Below are positions 46,501 through 54,927 of a stretch of DNA of 64,000 bases, piece by piece (position 1 is the stretch's first letter; each line of letters begins with the position of its first letter). A program made the translations under genes and the position numbers. Source of the stretch: Streptomyces sp. NBRC 110035 (GTDB taxonomy: Bacteria > Actinomycetota > Actinomycetes > Streptomycetales > Streptomycetaceae); NCBI RefSeq assembly GCF_000829695.1, contig NZ_BBNN01000027.1, forward strand, positions 203,255 to 267,254, written 5' to 3'. The notes beneath the pieces are model-generated. The model ran no database searches, had not been told where the DNA came from, and saw nothing but the letters and a program-made list of their open reading frames with translations.

Positions 46501-47439
46501 CATGCCGGCCGCCGACTGAGCGGTGAGGCAGTGCGCGTAGTACCGCAGCAGCCGCTCCCGGTCGACGCCGTCCCGCGCGTCCAGCGCGGCCAGTTCCCGT
46601 GCCTTCAGCAGGGCGGGGGACCGCCGGGCCGCCCCGGCCGCGTCGCGCGGCGGTACCGGGAGGCGCACCGGGCGGGCCACCGACCGGGCGAAGGGCAGCT
46701 GGTTCGTGGCCCGGATCGTGGACTTGGTGGGGCGCTGCTCCTCCGGTACGCCGTCGCGCCTCATCTGTGCGGTCAGGTACTCGAAGAGGTCGTCGGGTGT
46801 GATCCAGCCGCCCTCCTTGATCCGCCCGTTGCGCAGCCCCTCCACGATCTCCCCGGTGAACCGGGACGTACCCAGGCTCGACCCGTCCGGCGCCATCGCG
46901 GAAGCGGACTGGAGGGCGTCGGAGGCGGTGATGAAGTACACGCCGGTGGGCCGCAGCAGCGTGCTCGGCGCGGGCCGCGCGGGCTGCTCCGCCGGCCCCT
47001 TCGCGGTCCATCCCTGGACGACGGAGCCGCTGGAGCAGCAGTCCAGCAGCACCAGCTTCGAGGCGGCCCGGCACGACTGGAGCATCCGCTCCAGGAACTC
47101 CGCCGGGACCGCCGTACCCGGCAGATCGGCCGGGTCGGTGTCCCGGGTCAGGAAGTACAGCTGGTTGTCGTCCTCGCAGAACTCGCCGTGCCCGCTGAAG
47201 TACAGCAGGGCCGTCTCGCTGGGCTGCCGCGCGTCGAGGAACGTCTCGACGGCGTGCAGCATCTCCGCGCGGGTCGGCTCGGCGACCATCGCGCAGTCGT
47301 TGTACATGCCGATCTCGGTGTTCTCCAGCACCGCCCGCATGTAGTGCAGATCGGCGCGCACGGGTGGCAGGTCCGGGTACGCGTCACTGTCGTACGTGGA
47401 CACGCCCACAAGCATGGCGAACCGGTCGTTGTCGGTCAT
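43519..47439 (-). CDS. Caspase-like protease fused to SF1 (Dna2/NAM7-type) helicase
   Basis: This protein has 1306 residues. The first ~250 are a C14 caspase-like domain with the catalytic His in LLYFSGHGEFC (H84) and Cys in KLVLLDCCSSGS (C134/C135). After a variable middle region comes an SF1 helicase: Walker A TVATGPPGTGKSE (~577-584), VVIDEASQCS (~900), GDPMQLGHIP, VGTVHAFQGGQRDVMVLS and NVAVTRAKSQLI. The last ~120 residues include VDLLF and AALIDLG, perhaps a degenerate nuclease-like fold. It starts 6 bases after an EACC1-like gene. A protease activated by a nucleic-acid helicase suggests an abortive-infection type effector (inference). Confidence 0.87.
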   Translation of the reverse strand: MTDNDRFAMLVGVSTYDSDAYPDLPPVRADLHYMRAVLENTEIGMYNDCAMVAEPTRAEMLHAVETFLDARQPSETALLYFSGHGEFCEDDNQLYFLTRDTDPADLPGTAVPAEFLERMLQSCRAASKLVLLDCCSSGSVVQGWTAKGPAEQPARPAPSTLLRPTGVYFITASDALQSASAMAPDGSSLGTSRFTGEIVEGLRNGRIKEGGWITPDDLFEYLTAQMRRDGVPEEQRPTKSTIRATNQLPFARSVARPVRLPVPPRDAAGAARRSPALLKARELAALDARDGVDRERLLRYYAHCLTAQSAAGMRPDRDSGRGSKYFLLGQGEETIQSGRGAVFPAPGTLPKPQGRSAGASGGDTGAQQEYWYGYPAITLPVHDGGARGRRTTVELAPLLIQQMELAPDEEGRDVLRPSGVPSLHTGVVSELLDAGDAADLIAHWQPSWQEGNDAQMLRAVRELLETLGLPELEPLDPSALSERTVMQALRPGAHNAAVLLVPSGVEAKATEALVDNLLQMSARTGQIPGTALDALLSGGEGGARGASVVVVAPGPCNESQESVISSAMTRPLTVATGPPGTGKSEVVTAVVTTCVAAGQSVLVASTNNEAVNVVAERCDDIAPGLLMRTGNTEALVREAAKLEGLLGEPAQAPRRGSATVGGQLRSARNTADGLRAQAARHVGEEGRLLELLRDRAERAEALELPLPLLERVWAATGDDGSAALSHWEDRARKVAGAPWWLLGPWRRGRALAALVAAATDDAQEDRPDVPDRPDLPSWPEWATGRPVPAELLESLADTVAVEQEVRALVPRHTGWDEDGLRRSRLEAAGTLSELAAELSRALSAEALTRGRALIQQRLQALRSRSGFQRSQKNLMAHIKGWAVSTHSVRQLELTPKLFDLVVIDEASQCSIPSVLPLLFRARRALIIGDPMQLGHIPGVSPQQEQQARVRAGLSAAQLEDHRLTYHVYSSYHAAEQHGDSALLLDEHYRCHPRIADVVNGYCYAGQLQVLTDVRRQVPALDPVGAADPAPALGWVDVPRGESAPGGDGRSWRNRAEAEAVRRVVDELLERLPQEARVGVVTPFRAQKEALARMWRDDDRVRVGTVHAFQGGQRDVMVLSPVAAHNTPPRTTHWVASQVNLWNVAVTRAKSQLITVGAHAFWQGQSGLPTLLADRSALLGADTDEAEGPVVTATPATGFREELADRLQQYLAERGITDLERAAVVGGHPVDLLFTEAGQNTAALIDLGPPPGIDPARHLRLTHARGDLLTGLPSGGYGAKTCPVGRVVRVPAWRILAGEDILAPVFD

Positions 47440-47445
47440 GCGGGC

Positions 47446-47877
47446 TCAGCCCGCCGCGGGGCTGTCGCCGGGGCCGTCCAGCTCCGTGCGGCGGGGCGTC
47501 TCACCACCGCCCGCGAGAAACCGTTCGATCCGCTCGTCGTCCTCGCGGGCCTCCTTCCCGGTGATGTGCAGGGTCGCCCCGTCCGGCCGCTTCACGACGA
47601 TCGTCCGCTGCGGCACCCGGGCCAGCCAGATCTGCACCCCGGCGGCGACCAGAGACCCGGCGCTGATCAGCACGCCGATGGTGTCGGCCGTGAGCCCGCC
47701 CTTCAGTGACCCGTCGGCCGGCGCGCCCGTGTCCCGCCGGGGAACGTCCAGCGCCGCCTCGGGATCGGCGTCGGCGATCTGTGTGAGCAGCTCCCGTGCT
47801 TCCTTGCGCGCCCGCAACGGGTCCTCGTCGACGACGGAGATCCGGAACCCGGTCCGTTCCTCGGGCGTGGTGGTCAC
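47446..47877 (-). CDS. EACC1-like small membrane protein of conflict systems
   Basis: This 143-residue protein starts at GTG 47877 after GAGGGGAC. It has an acidic N-terminal half (EARELLTQIADADPEAALDV), one hydrophobic segment (IGVLISAGSLVAAGVQIWLA) and a C-terminal strand region (RTIVVKRPDGATLHITG). This three-part layout matches the effector-associated constant component 1 family, which pairs with caspase or trypsin-like effectors. It directly precedes the caspase-helicase. It may tether the effector to the membrane or hold it inactive. The family match is by pattern, not by search. Confidence 0.72.
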   Translation of the reverse strand: MTTTPEERTGFRISVVDEDPLRARKEARELLTQIADADPEAALDVPRRDTGAPADGSLKGGLTADTIGVLISAGSLVAAGVQIWLARVPQRTIVVKRPDGATLHITGKEAREDDERIERFLAGGGETPRRTELDGPGDSPAAG

Positions 47878-47975
47878 AGTGCGTCCCCTCGATCTGCGGT
47901 GTGCCTGGTGGAGGCGTGAGCGGACGACGATAGTTGGCGGGTCCGACAGCGGGCGCGCGTGTTTCCGAAAACCCG

Positions 47976-48494
47976 TCAGGCGTTGGCGGGAAAGTGGCTG
48001 ATCGGAGGCGGTGCCTGTGCCTCTGCGGGCAGGCACAGCTCCGCCCACACGGTTTTGCCGGGTCCGTCGGTGCGCGGTGCGACCGCCCAACGGGTGGCCA
48101 GCTGGGACACGATGAGCAGGCCCCGCCCCGACTCCTGGTCCCCGGGTGGCTCCTGGGTGGTGAGCAGCGGTACGCGTTCGGTGCGGGTGTCGGTGACCTC
48201 GACGCGCAGGGTGCGCGGGCCGCCGGTGGTCTCGGAGAGTCGTAGGTGGAAGTCCCGCCCGGCGACATGCCCGTGCCGTACGGCGTTGGCGGCCAGCTCC
48301 GAAGTGATCAGCGACAGCGTCTCGTTGACGTCACCGGTGTAGGGGTGGCCCCACGAGTCCAGCCGGTGGGAGACGAGACGGCGGGCGAGGCGCGCGCCGC
48401 GGGTGGACGAGGTGAAGCGCATCGCGAACTCGCGGCGGGTCCGGCGCGGTGCGACCCCCGATGCGGGGGAAGTTTCGGTGTTCATGTGGTCCAC
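47976..48494 (-). CDS. ATP-binding protein, HATPase_c_2 (RsbW/AbaA-type)
   Basis: This 172-residue GHKL-fold ATPase has the N-box helix SLITSELAANAVRHGH and the G-box DQESGRGLLIVSQLATRW. It resembles anti-sigma-factor kinases of the RsbW type. It is divergent from an XRE-DUF5753/DUF397 pair; the three together form the abaA/whiJ-type cassette common in Streptomyces. It is unlikely to be a working part of the surrounding helicase genes. A second ATG lies three codons downstream (48485). Confidence 0.83.
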   Translation of the reverse strand: MDHMNTETSPASGVAPRRTRREFAMRFTSSTRGARLARRLVSHRLDSWGHPYTGDVNETLSLITSELAANAVRHGHVAGRDFHLRLSETTGGPRTLRVEVTDTRTERVPLLTTQEPPGDQESGRGLLIVSQLATRWAVAPRTDGPGKTVWAELCLPAEAQAPPPISHFPANA

Positions 48495-48632
48495 GCTGAC
48501 GTGCCGGTTTTACCGTGACGAGATACGACGTGCACACGGGCGGTAGCTGTACATGAGGTGTCGGTGTGTGTAAGCGAGGCGGTGCGTGACGGTCGGCGCG
48601 GGGGCGCGTTGGCCGGGGAGGTGGTGCGGAGC

Positions 48633-49496
48633 ATGAGCGAGGTGGCTGGGTTGGCCGAGGAGGAGTCCGGGGCGGAGAGGGAGGAACGGGAGTCGGGGGC
48701 GGGCTCCGGCATCCTGCGGGTCTTCGGACGCCAGTTGAAGAGGTTCCGGGTACGGGCGGGGCTGGAACGGGCCGAGTTCGGGTCCGTGACGGGCTACTCC
48801 GTGTCGACCATCGCCGCGTACGAGCAGGGGCGCCGGGTGCCGCCGCCGAAGTTCATCGACCAGGCGGACGAGGTGCTGGACGCGGGTGGGGTCCTCCAGG
48901 AGATGAAGGAGGAGGTTGCGCGGGCGCAGTTTCCGGCGTTCTTTCGGGATGCGGCCAGGTTGGAAGGGGAGGCGGTTGAGCTTCACGTGTACGCGACCAA
49001 GGCTGTGCCGGGGCTCTTGCAGTCCGAGGATTATGCACGCGCGGTGTTCACCATGTGGCGGCCCTTGCTGCCGGACGAGGTCATCGACGAGCGGGTGACG
49101 GCTCGCCTCGCCAGGCAGGAGATCTTCGCTCGGTCGCCGCAGCCCACCCTCAGCTTCGTCATCGAGGAGGCAGTGCTTCGGAGGCCACTCGGGGGCCGGG
49201 CGGTCATGCGGGGCCAGTTGGAGCACATCTTGCTCTACGGGCAGCGCCGCAATGTCGAAATCCAGGTGCTGCCAACGGAGCTGGAGGAGCACGCTGGACT
49301 TGAGGGCCCCTTCACCTTGATCGAGACGCGGGACGGGCGGAGGATCGCTTACGTGGAGGGATACAAGGACAGCCGCCTGCACACGGAGCGCAAGGCAGTC
49401 CGGGAGATCGAGGAGCAGTACGGCATCCTCAGGGCTCAAGCGCTCACCCCGCGCGCATCACTGACCTTCGTCGAGAAGTTGCTGGGAGAACAATGA
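48633..49496 (+). CDS. XRE-family regulator with DUF5753 (WhiJ-like)
   Basis: This protein of about 287 residues has an N-terminal helix-turn-helix (LKRFRVRAGLERAEFGSVTGYSVSTIA split over two helices) and a C-terminal DUF5753 domain (PGLLQSEDYARAVF, LEGPFTLIET). The ATG at 48633 has a GGGGAG site upstream. A GTG at 48558 would add 25 residues but has little ribosome-binding sequence. WhiJ-like proteins act with the small DUF397 protein encoded next. Confidence 0.88.
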   Translation: MSEVAGLAEEESGAEREERESGAGSGILRVFGRQLKRFRVRAGLERAEFGSVTGYSVSTIAAYEQGRRVPPPKFIDQADEVLDAGGVLQEMKEEVARAQFPAFFRDAARLEGEAVELHVYATKAVPGLLQSEDYARAVFTMWRPLLPDEVIDERVTARLARQEIFARSPQPTLSFVIEEAVLRRPLGGRAVMRGQLEHILLYGQRRNVEIQVLPTELEEHAGLEGPFTLIETRDGRRIAYVEGYKDSRLHTERKAVREIEEQYGILRAQALTPRASLTFVEKLLGEQ

Positions 49497-49696
49497 ACGC
49501 CGAGAAGTCCTCCGCCGCCGTGCCTGCGTCGGCTTGGTTCAAGAGCAGCTACAGCACGGGCTCGGGCGGCGAGTGTGTCGAGGTCGCTGTCTGCCCCCGC
49601 ACCGTCCGCGTGCGCGACTCCAAGGACATAGCCCGCCGTGGCCTTGCGGTCGATGCGTCGGCCTGGACCGCGTTCGTCGGCTTCGCCGTCCGGTAG
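49493..49696 (+). CDS. DUF397 small protein (WhiJ partner type)
   Basis: This 67-residue protein shows the DUF397 signature: WFKSSYSTGSGGECVEVAV, then VRVRDSKD and a terminal WTAFVGFAVR. It overlaps the XRE gene by four bases, so the two are coupled. The family binds or modulates WhiJ-type regulators. The gene ends just before a strong hairpin. Confidence 0.9.
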   Translation: MNAEKSSAAVPASAWFKSSYSTGSGGECVEVAVCPRTVRVRDSKDIARRGLAVDASAWTAFVGFAVR

Positions 49697-49703
49697 GGCG
49701 CTG

Positions 49704-49736
49704 GATCTGCCCCTGACGAAAAGTCAGGGGCAGATC
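49704..49736. terminator. Bidirectional terminator hairpin
   Basis: The 14-base arms GATCTGCCCCTGAC and complement surround a GAAAA loop. It lies between the DUF397 gene and the convergent methyltransferase gene (stop at 49758). Confidence 0.8.
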
Positions 49737-49757
49737 TGTGTCCGGCGGGCCCGCCGA

Positions 49758-52700
49758 CTACACCTGTACGGCTTCGCGGACGGGTGGTGCCCAGCGCCCG
49801 GCGGCGATCTCCGCGTCCAGTCGGGTCTGGAAGTGCGCGTGCGCGGCCCTCATCTCCGCCTCTCGGTCGGCCTTGTAGAAGGGGGCCTGGTAGCCCTCCG
49901 GGGGAGGGGTGCGCTCCGGGTCTTCCAGGTGGGCGAGGAGATCGAGGTAGTCCTGCTTGGTCTGGCCGTGACCGTACGTGTTGAAGTCGGCCGCGATCTT
50001 GCGGCCGTTCGCGTCGAAGTAGGTCGCCGACTCGTAGTCGTACAGCTGCGGGTAGCGGGACTTGAAGATCGCGGCGAGCTGGTCGGCGGTGATGCCGAGC
50101 CAGACGGCGACGAGAGCGTCGAGTTCGACGAGGGCGGCGCGGCGCTCGTGCTCGGTGCGGAGAGGGGTGCTGTACTCCCAGGTTGGCTTGAGGTCGGCGG
50201 CGAGGGGCTTCAGGTGGGGCCAGTAGGGGTTGGCCCAGTCCTCGTAACCCGCCCAGCGGGGGTCGAACAGCTCCGTCCAGAGGGGGGCGTAGTGGGTGGT
50301 GAGTGCGCTCAGGCGAAGGGTGCGCAGTAGTAGGGCGGGTACTAGGGGGTGCGCCGGGTCAGGGGCGGGCATCTTGCGGGCTTCGGCAAAGTGGAGGTTG
50401 GCGTTGCCGGTGATGCGGAGTAGGTAGTCCAGGGGGAGGGCGGCCCAGAAGCCCGCATTGAGCGTAGTTAGCCGGTTGTCCGCCAGGGCCAGGGAGTTCA
50501 CGGCGTCGATGTGGGCGGGGCCAGGCGGGATCAGGGCGGCTTGCAGGCTGCGGCTGGTGTTGTAGGGGATCAATTTTCGCCAAGCGAGCCGGAAGTACGA
50601 CGTGGAGGGCCTTTCGAGCCAAGAGTCCTGTGCCGCTAGATACGTTGCTTCATCGGTGGCTCGCACATAGTTGGTTACAGGGACGCACGTGAAGGAAAGC
50701 TCCGTCGGTACGAGTGTGTGCCAGTGCCTTTGGTTACGGCAAGGGATCATCGGCTCTTTATAGAAGGGGTTAGCACACGAGAAGTGTGGTCCTTGAAAGA
50801 TGACATCGTTGAGCGCGGGGACGGCCTGATTGCCCCAGCGGATCAGTCCGTCCTTTTTGGCGCCGCTTTCGTGGTATCCACTTGAGGTCATCGGGTGATA
50901 ATCGGCCAGGCTGCTGCGATAGGCAGCCAGTGCCTCGATTGCTCCTTGTTCGCCGACGAGGACCGGATACAACAGAGTGGTTTGTGTGGCTCCCCCCCTT
51001 GAGCCTGTCAGGGCATGCCAGCTGGCCAGCAAGGCCATGTCGACATGTACCACACGCTCACGGTGTGGCCGGATGTCCCATGAGCTGTTGTATTTGATGC
51101 CGGGTGTAGCGCCTCGTCCGTCGTGGTCAAGCGAGTCGGGCAGCACGTCCGCGTCGCGGAGTTGGCTGACGTGCAGAAAGTCCGGTTCCTGCGACGTGCC
51201 GTAGATGTGCATTCCGAACTCCTGTGAACGAGAAAGGTCCTCGAATGCCCAGTTCGCCGAGTTCACAAAGTGTGCGTGGACCCGGAGATGCTGATAGGCA
51301 GCTGCCCGGATGGAGCCCTCGCGTGCGCCGCCGAAGTGCGTATCCGGGTGAATCATGCCAGCGCTTCCGCGCGGTGCGATGTGCTGCCAAACTTGCGCCA
51401 TGAAGGCGCGGTAGAGATCGCCTTGGGTCCCGAGGAGAAGCGGAAACGCGACCGGGCTGCCCAGTACGGCTACGGACCCCGCATGGGTGGCCAGTTCGCT
51501 GAGGAGAAACCTCATATTTTCGACACAGGTATCCCGCAGGTCTTCTTTGCGTAGCCGCCATTCAGCGGTACTTGGTCTATCGGCTAGAGCGAACCACGGT
51601 TCCATTTCAGCCAGAACCAGGTCTTCCTGCCAAGTCGGCCGAACCCAAGGCGGATTCCCCACCTGCAAGTCAAACCCACCCCGCGCAAATACCTGCGCGA
51701 ACTCCAACTCCCAGTGGAAGAACCCCTGAGCCTTGGCCACATCCCTCGCCGTGGCCGCCCACAGGAACCGGTTCTCCAGTCCCTGGAACCGTTCCATGCC
51801 CATCCACTCGGGCAGCTCGTCCTCATAAACAGACAGGTCGTCCAGCGTCTCGAACGCCGACACCAGCGACTCGCCCGGCACATCCTGCGTCCCCAGCAAC
51901 GCCTCCGCGAAGTCGAGCCAGTCGTCCAGCCCCGCCAGCGGAATGACCTCCCGGCGCTGCCCCTTGACCTGCTCCGCGCGGCGCCCCGTACGGCGGCGCG
52001 ACACCGAATCCCGCGTCAGCGTCATCTGCTGGGGCTCAGCAGCGAACCCCGGGAGCGCATCCGCCTCCCAGGCCATCAGCACTCCGGAGTCCTCCTCGCC
52101 GGCCGCAGCCGATACCCCGGCCGCCTCGAACTCCGCCGCCCGCTCCGCCAACGCCTCGGCCCGCGCGTACCGCTCATCCGTACCGTCCAGCAGCGCGGCG
52201 CCCTGCACCGGCCAGAACCACAGCGCACACCACGCGTCCATGAGCGTCTTCAGCCGCCAGTACGGCGTGTCCTCGGCCTGGAGGTCGGCCAGCACCTCGT
52301 CCCGCTGCACCGCGACTTCCGGCCGCCGCAGCCAGTCGTCCTCCGCGCCCCACACCCCGATGCGCCGCGAGATGTCCCGCTCCGACAGCTCCAGCCGCCG
52401 TACGACCAGGCCCCACAGGTACTCGGCCCGCCGGGCGAGTCCCTGAAGCCGGGCGGTCTGCCGGGCGGTCGGCGATTTGGTGATCGCCTTCCGCCACGCA
52501 CCCAGCGCCTTCGCGGCCTCCGGAGCGAGCGCCTTCGCCTCCTTCTCGGCGGCGACCGCACCCCACTCCTTCGCCGGGAGCAGGAAGTGGTGCACCGAGC
52601 CCTCCGGGAGCGCCGCACCCCCCACCGCGTCCGCCAACGCGAACCGCTCCGGAGTGGTCCCGAGCCAGCCGCCCTTCTTCAGACGGTCGGGGCCGTACAC

Positions 52701-54914
52701 CTCCCGCCTTCCACCGATCAGCGAGTTGCCGCGCCGCAGGTGCAGGCCGAACCAGGGCGCTTCCATACCGGGGTGCATCGTGTTGAGCCACAGCGACACC
52801 TCGGCCAGCTCCACGGCCGTCTCGTTGAGGTCGACGCCGTAGGAGTTGTGCAGAGCGATGTACGCCTTGGCCTTCTGGAGCTCGACGGCGTACTGCTCGG
52901 TGTCGATCGACCGGCCCCACTCGCTCTGCCGGCGCCGCAGATACTCCGCGGCGACCTGGTTGATCGCCTCGTTGAGGAACGCGCCCGAGCCGAGTGCCGG
53001 CTCGCAGATCCGCCAGTTCAGCAGCTCCTTCGCCCGGGTCTCCTCGGTGAGCAGCTGCTGGAGGGCCAGCTGCACGGTGACCTTCGTCAGCGACTCCGGT
53101 GTGTAGTACGAGGCGGAGGTCTGCCGGTCGCGGCCGGAGAGGCGGTACACGAACGAGCCCGGGGCGTGGCGCACCCGGACGTCCTCGCCCGTGCGCCGGT
53201 CCCGGCGCCGTACGAACACCGAGTCCGGATACTCGTCGATCTTCGACTTGGGGACCAGCCACGAGCCGTCCTTCGGATCGCCGCCCTTGGCGACCTCGTA
53301 CAGTTCCTCGCCCGCGATGAAGCCGCTGTACGACATCAGTCCCTCGTACACCGCGCCGAGCTGGTTGATGCCGAGCTGGGCGTACGAGATGAAGCCGCCG
53401 CGCTCGCCCCGCTTCCCCCGGGTGATCATCAGGCTGTGCAGCACCTGGTACAGCGTGGCGTTGCGCAGCCGGGTGTCGAGGTAGCGCACGGACTCGCCCC
53501 TGGCCAGGGCCTCGTCGGAGTCGAAGCGCGGGTCGGGGAGGCTGCCGTTGCCGATCAGCCGGATGGCGTCCCGCTCGAACAGCTTGCTGTGCAGCGGTTC
53601 GAAGCGCAGGCCGATGTCCTCGCTGGTCCTGGCGTCTATGCCGTCGACCGTCGTCTCCACGCCGTGGGTGCGGCGCGGGCGGTAGCCGTCCTGGACCTTG
53701 CCGAAGAGCAGGTCCAGGGACTCGTAGAGGTAGAAGCCGTTGCGGGCGGTGTCGCTGATGGGCTCGCGGTCGGCGATCAGCTCGGCGAGCCGGCCGAGGC
53801 CGTACCCCTGCTGGTACTCGGGGTAGTCGGCCGGCAGGATGCCCAGCTCGGGGCGGGCCTCCGCGTAGAGGAGGAACAGGATCCGGTAGAGGTAGCGCAG
53901 CGACTCGCGCGTCAACTGGCGTCCCAAGTCCGTGAGTTCGCCGACGTCCTCGGGGTGCAGGCCCTGATCGCGCAGTCGTTCCAGTACTTCGTTCGCGATG
54001 AGTTCGACGCTCTTGCGCAGGCCGTCGCGCAGCTCGCTGGAGACCCCCACCGCGTGCTTCGCGGACTTCCCGACGAGTTCGGAGAGGGGGTTCTCGCCGC
54101 CCTCCTCCGGCGTGCGCAGCGAGTCCGCGCCGAACAGCGCGGCCACCGTGTCGAGTTCGCCGCCCGCCCTGGTGTCGTTGCGCTGGAGCGCGATGTCGAG
54201 GGAGACGCCGAGGGAGCGTCCCTCGCCCCACACCACCCGGTCCGCGAGGACGATCACCCCGCCGCACAGCAGCAGCACGTACCGGGGAGGTTCCTCGCAG
54301 GCGAACAGGAACCTGGCCAGCTTGTCGCCGGTCGCCAGCGAAGGAAGACCGTCGAGGGGCACAGGCTCCAGCAGCCGGCCCCGGCCGTTCTTGTCGAGGG
54401 CGGCATCCGGTTCGGCAGCCCAGCCGCAGTCCACTGCGACCAGGCCCTTCTCGGCGTGGGCGACCGGGATCTCACGGGTCTGCCCGGCGCGCACCACGGT
54501 GAGCGTGCGCGGCTTGGCGTCGTAGCCGAGGGCACGCAACACCTCGGCGTTGAGCGCCCGTACCCGCTCCCGCCACTCCGAGTCGCCGTAAGTCGCCTTC
54601 TCCTCGTCACCCTCCCGGACCACGGGGATGCCGTCCTTGTCCTTGGGGACGGCGAAGAAGGACCGGGCCCGGAAGTAGTCGCGGCGCAGCGCCCGCAACC
54701 CCGCGCGGGGGGTGACCGGCAGCTCGTCGGCGCCGGGCGTCGACGCGTCGAGCGCATCGGCCTCCGCGGTGGTGCCTCCGGCGGGCGGCTTCGCCGCCTC
54801 CTCGCGGTCCTTCCACGCCTGCAACAGGCCCGACTTGAGGTCCTTCGGGAGTACCTCGGCCAGATAGTGGGCCGAGAAGTAGTCGCCGCGGTTGACCAGG
54901 GAGTCGTACGTCAT
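49758..54914 (-). CDS. drmMI: N6-adenine DNA methyltransferase, DISARM class 1 DrmMI-like
   Basis: This protein has 1718 residues. Motif I (EPALGSGAFLNEAINQVA) is near residue 640, DLNETAVELAEVSLWLNTM follows, and the catalytic NPPW (FDLQVGNPPWVRP) is near 1088. The ~450-residue insert between them and the long N-terminal domain are typical of Eco57I/PglX-like and DrmMI enzymes. Residues ~1115-1450, after NPPW, are encoded by DNA of much lower GC than the rest, where the target-recognition domain should lie. The ATG at 54914 follows the SNF2 gene by 13 bases. It should methylate host DNA as the self mark of a defence system; no classical restriction nuclease gene adjoins it. Confidence 0.85.
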   Translation of the reverse strand: MTYDSLVNRGDYFSAHYLAEVLPKDLKSGLLQAWKDREEAAKPPAGGTTAEADALDASTPGADELPVTPRAGLRALRRDYFRARSFFAVPKDKDGIPVVREGDEEKATYGDSEWRERVRALNAEVLRALGYDAKPRTLTVVRAGQTREIPVAHAEKGLVAVDCGWAAEPDAALDKNGRGRLLEPVPLDGLPSLATGDKLARFLFACEEPPRYVLLLCGGVIVLADRVVWGEGRSLGVSLDIALQRNDTRAGGELDTVAALFGADSLRTPEEGGENPLSELVGKSAKHAVGVSSELRDGLRKSVELIANEVLERLRDQGLHPEDVGELTDLGRQLTRESLRYLYRILFLLYAEARPELGILPADYPEYQQGYGLGRLAELIADREPISDTARNGFYLYESLDLLFGKVQDGYRPRRTHGVETTVDGIDARTSEDIGLRFEPLHSKLFERDAIRLIGNGSLPDPRFDSDEALARGESVRYLDTRLRNATLYQVLHSLMITRGKRGERGGFISYAQLGINQLGAVYEGLMSYSGFIAGEELYEVAKGGDPKDGSWLVPKSKIDEYPDSVFVRRRDRRTGEDVRVRHAPGSFVYRLSGRDRQTSASYYTPESLTKVTVQLALQQLLTEETRAKELLNWRICEPALGSGAFLNEAINQVAAEYLRRRQSEWGRSIDTEQYAVELQKAKAYIALHNSYGVDLNETAVELAEVSLWLNTMHPGMEAPWFGLHLRRGNSLIGGRREVYGPDRLKKGGWLGTTPERFALADAVGGAALPEGSVHHFLLPAKEWGAVAAEKEAKALAPEAAKALGAWRKAITKSPTARQTARLQGLARRAEYLWGLVVRRLELSERDISRRIGVWGAEDDWLRRPEVAVQRDEVLADLQAEDTPYWRLKTLMDAWCALWFWPVQGAALLDGTDERYARAEALAERAAEFEAAGVSAAAGEEDSGVLMAWEADALPGFAAEPQQMTLTRDSVSRRRTGRRAEQVKGQRREVIPLAGLDDWLDFAEALLGTQDVPGESLVSAFETLDDLSVYEDELPEWMGMERFQGLENRFLWAATARDVAKAQGFFHWELEFAQVFARGGFDLQVGNPPWVRPTWQEDLVLAEMEPWFALADRPSTAEWRLRKEDLRDTCVENMRFLLSELATHAGSVAVLGSPVAFPLLLGTQGDLYRAFMAQVWQHIAPRGSAGMIHPDTHFGGAREGSIRAAAYQHLRVHAHFVNSANWAFEDLSRSQEFGMHIYGTSQEPDFLHVSQLRDADVLPDSLDHDGRGATPGIKYNSSWDIRPHRERVVHVDMALLASWHALTGSRGGATQTTLLYPVLVGEQGAIEALAAYRSSLADYHPMTSSGYHESGAKKDGLIRWGNQAVPALNDVIFQGPHFSCANPFYKEPMIPCRNQRHWHTLVPTELSFTCVPVTNYVRATDEATYLAAQDSWLERPSTSYFRLAWRKLIPYNTSRSLQAALIPPGPAHIDAVNSLALADNRLTTLNAGFWAALPLDYLLRITGNANLHFAEARKMPAPDPAHPLVPALLLRTLRLSALTTHYAPLWTELFDPRWAGYEDWANPYWPHLKPLAADLKPTWEYSTPLRTEHERRAALVELDALVAVWLGITADQLAAIFKSRYPQLYDYESATYFDANGRKIAADFNTYGHGQTKQDYLDLLAHLEDPERTPPPEGYQAPFYKADREAEMRAAHAHFQTRLDAEIAAGRWAPPVREAVQV

Positions 54915-54927
54915 GGCAGTGCTTCTC

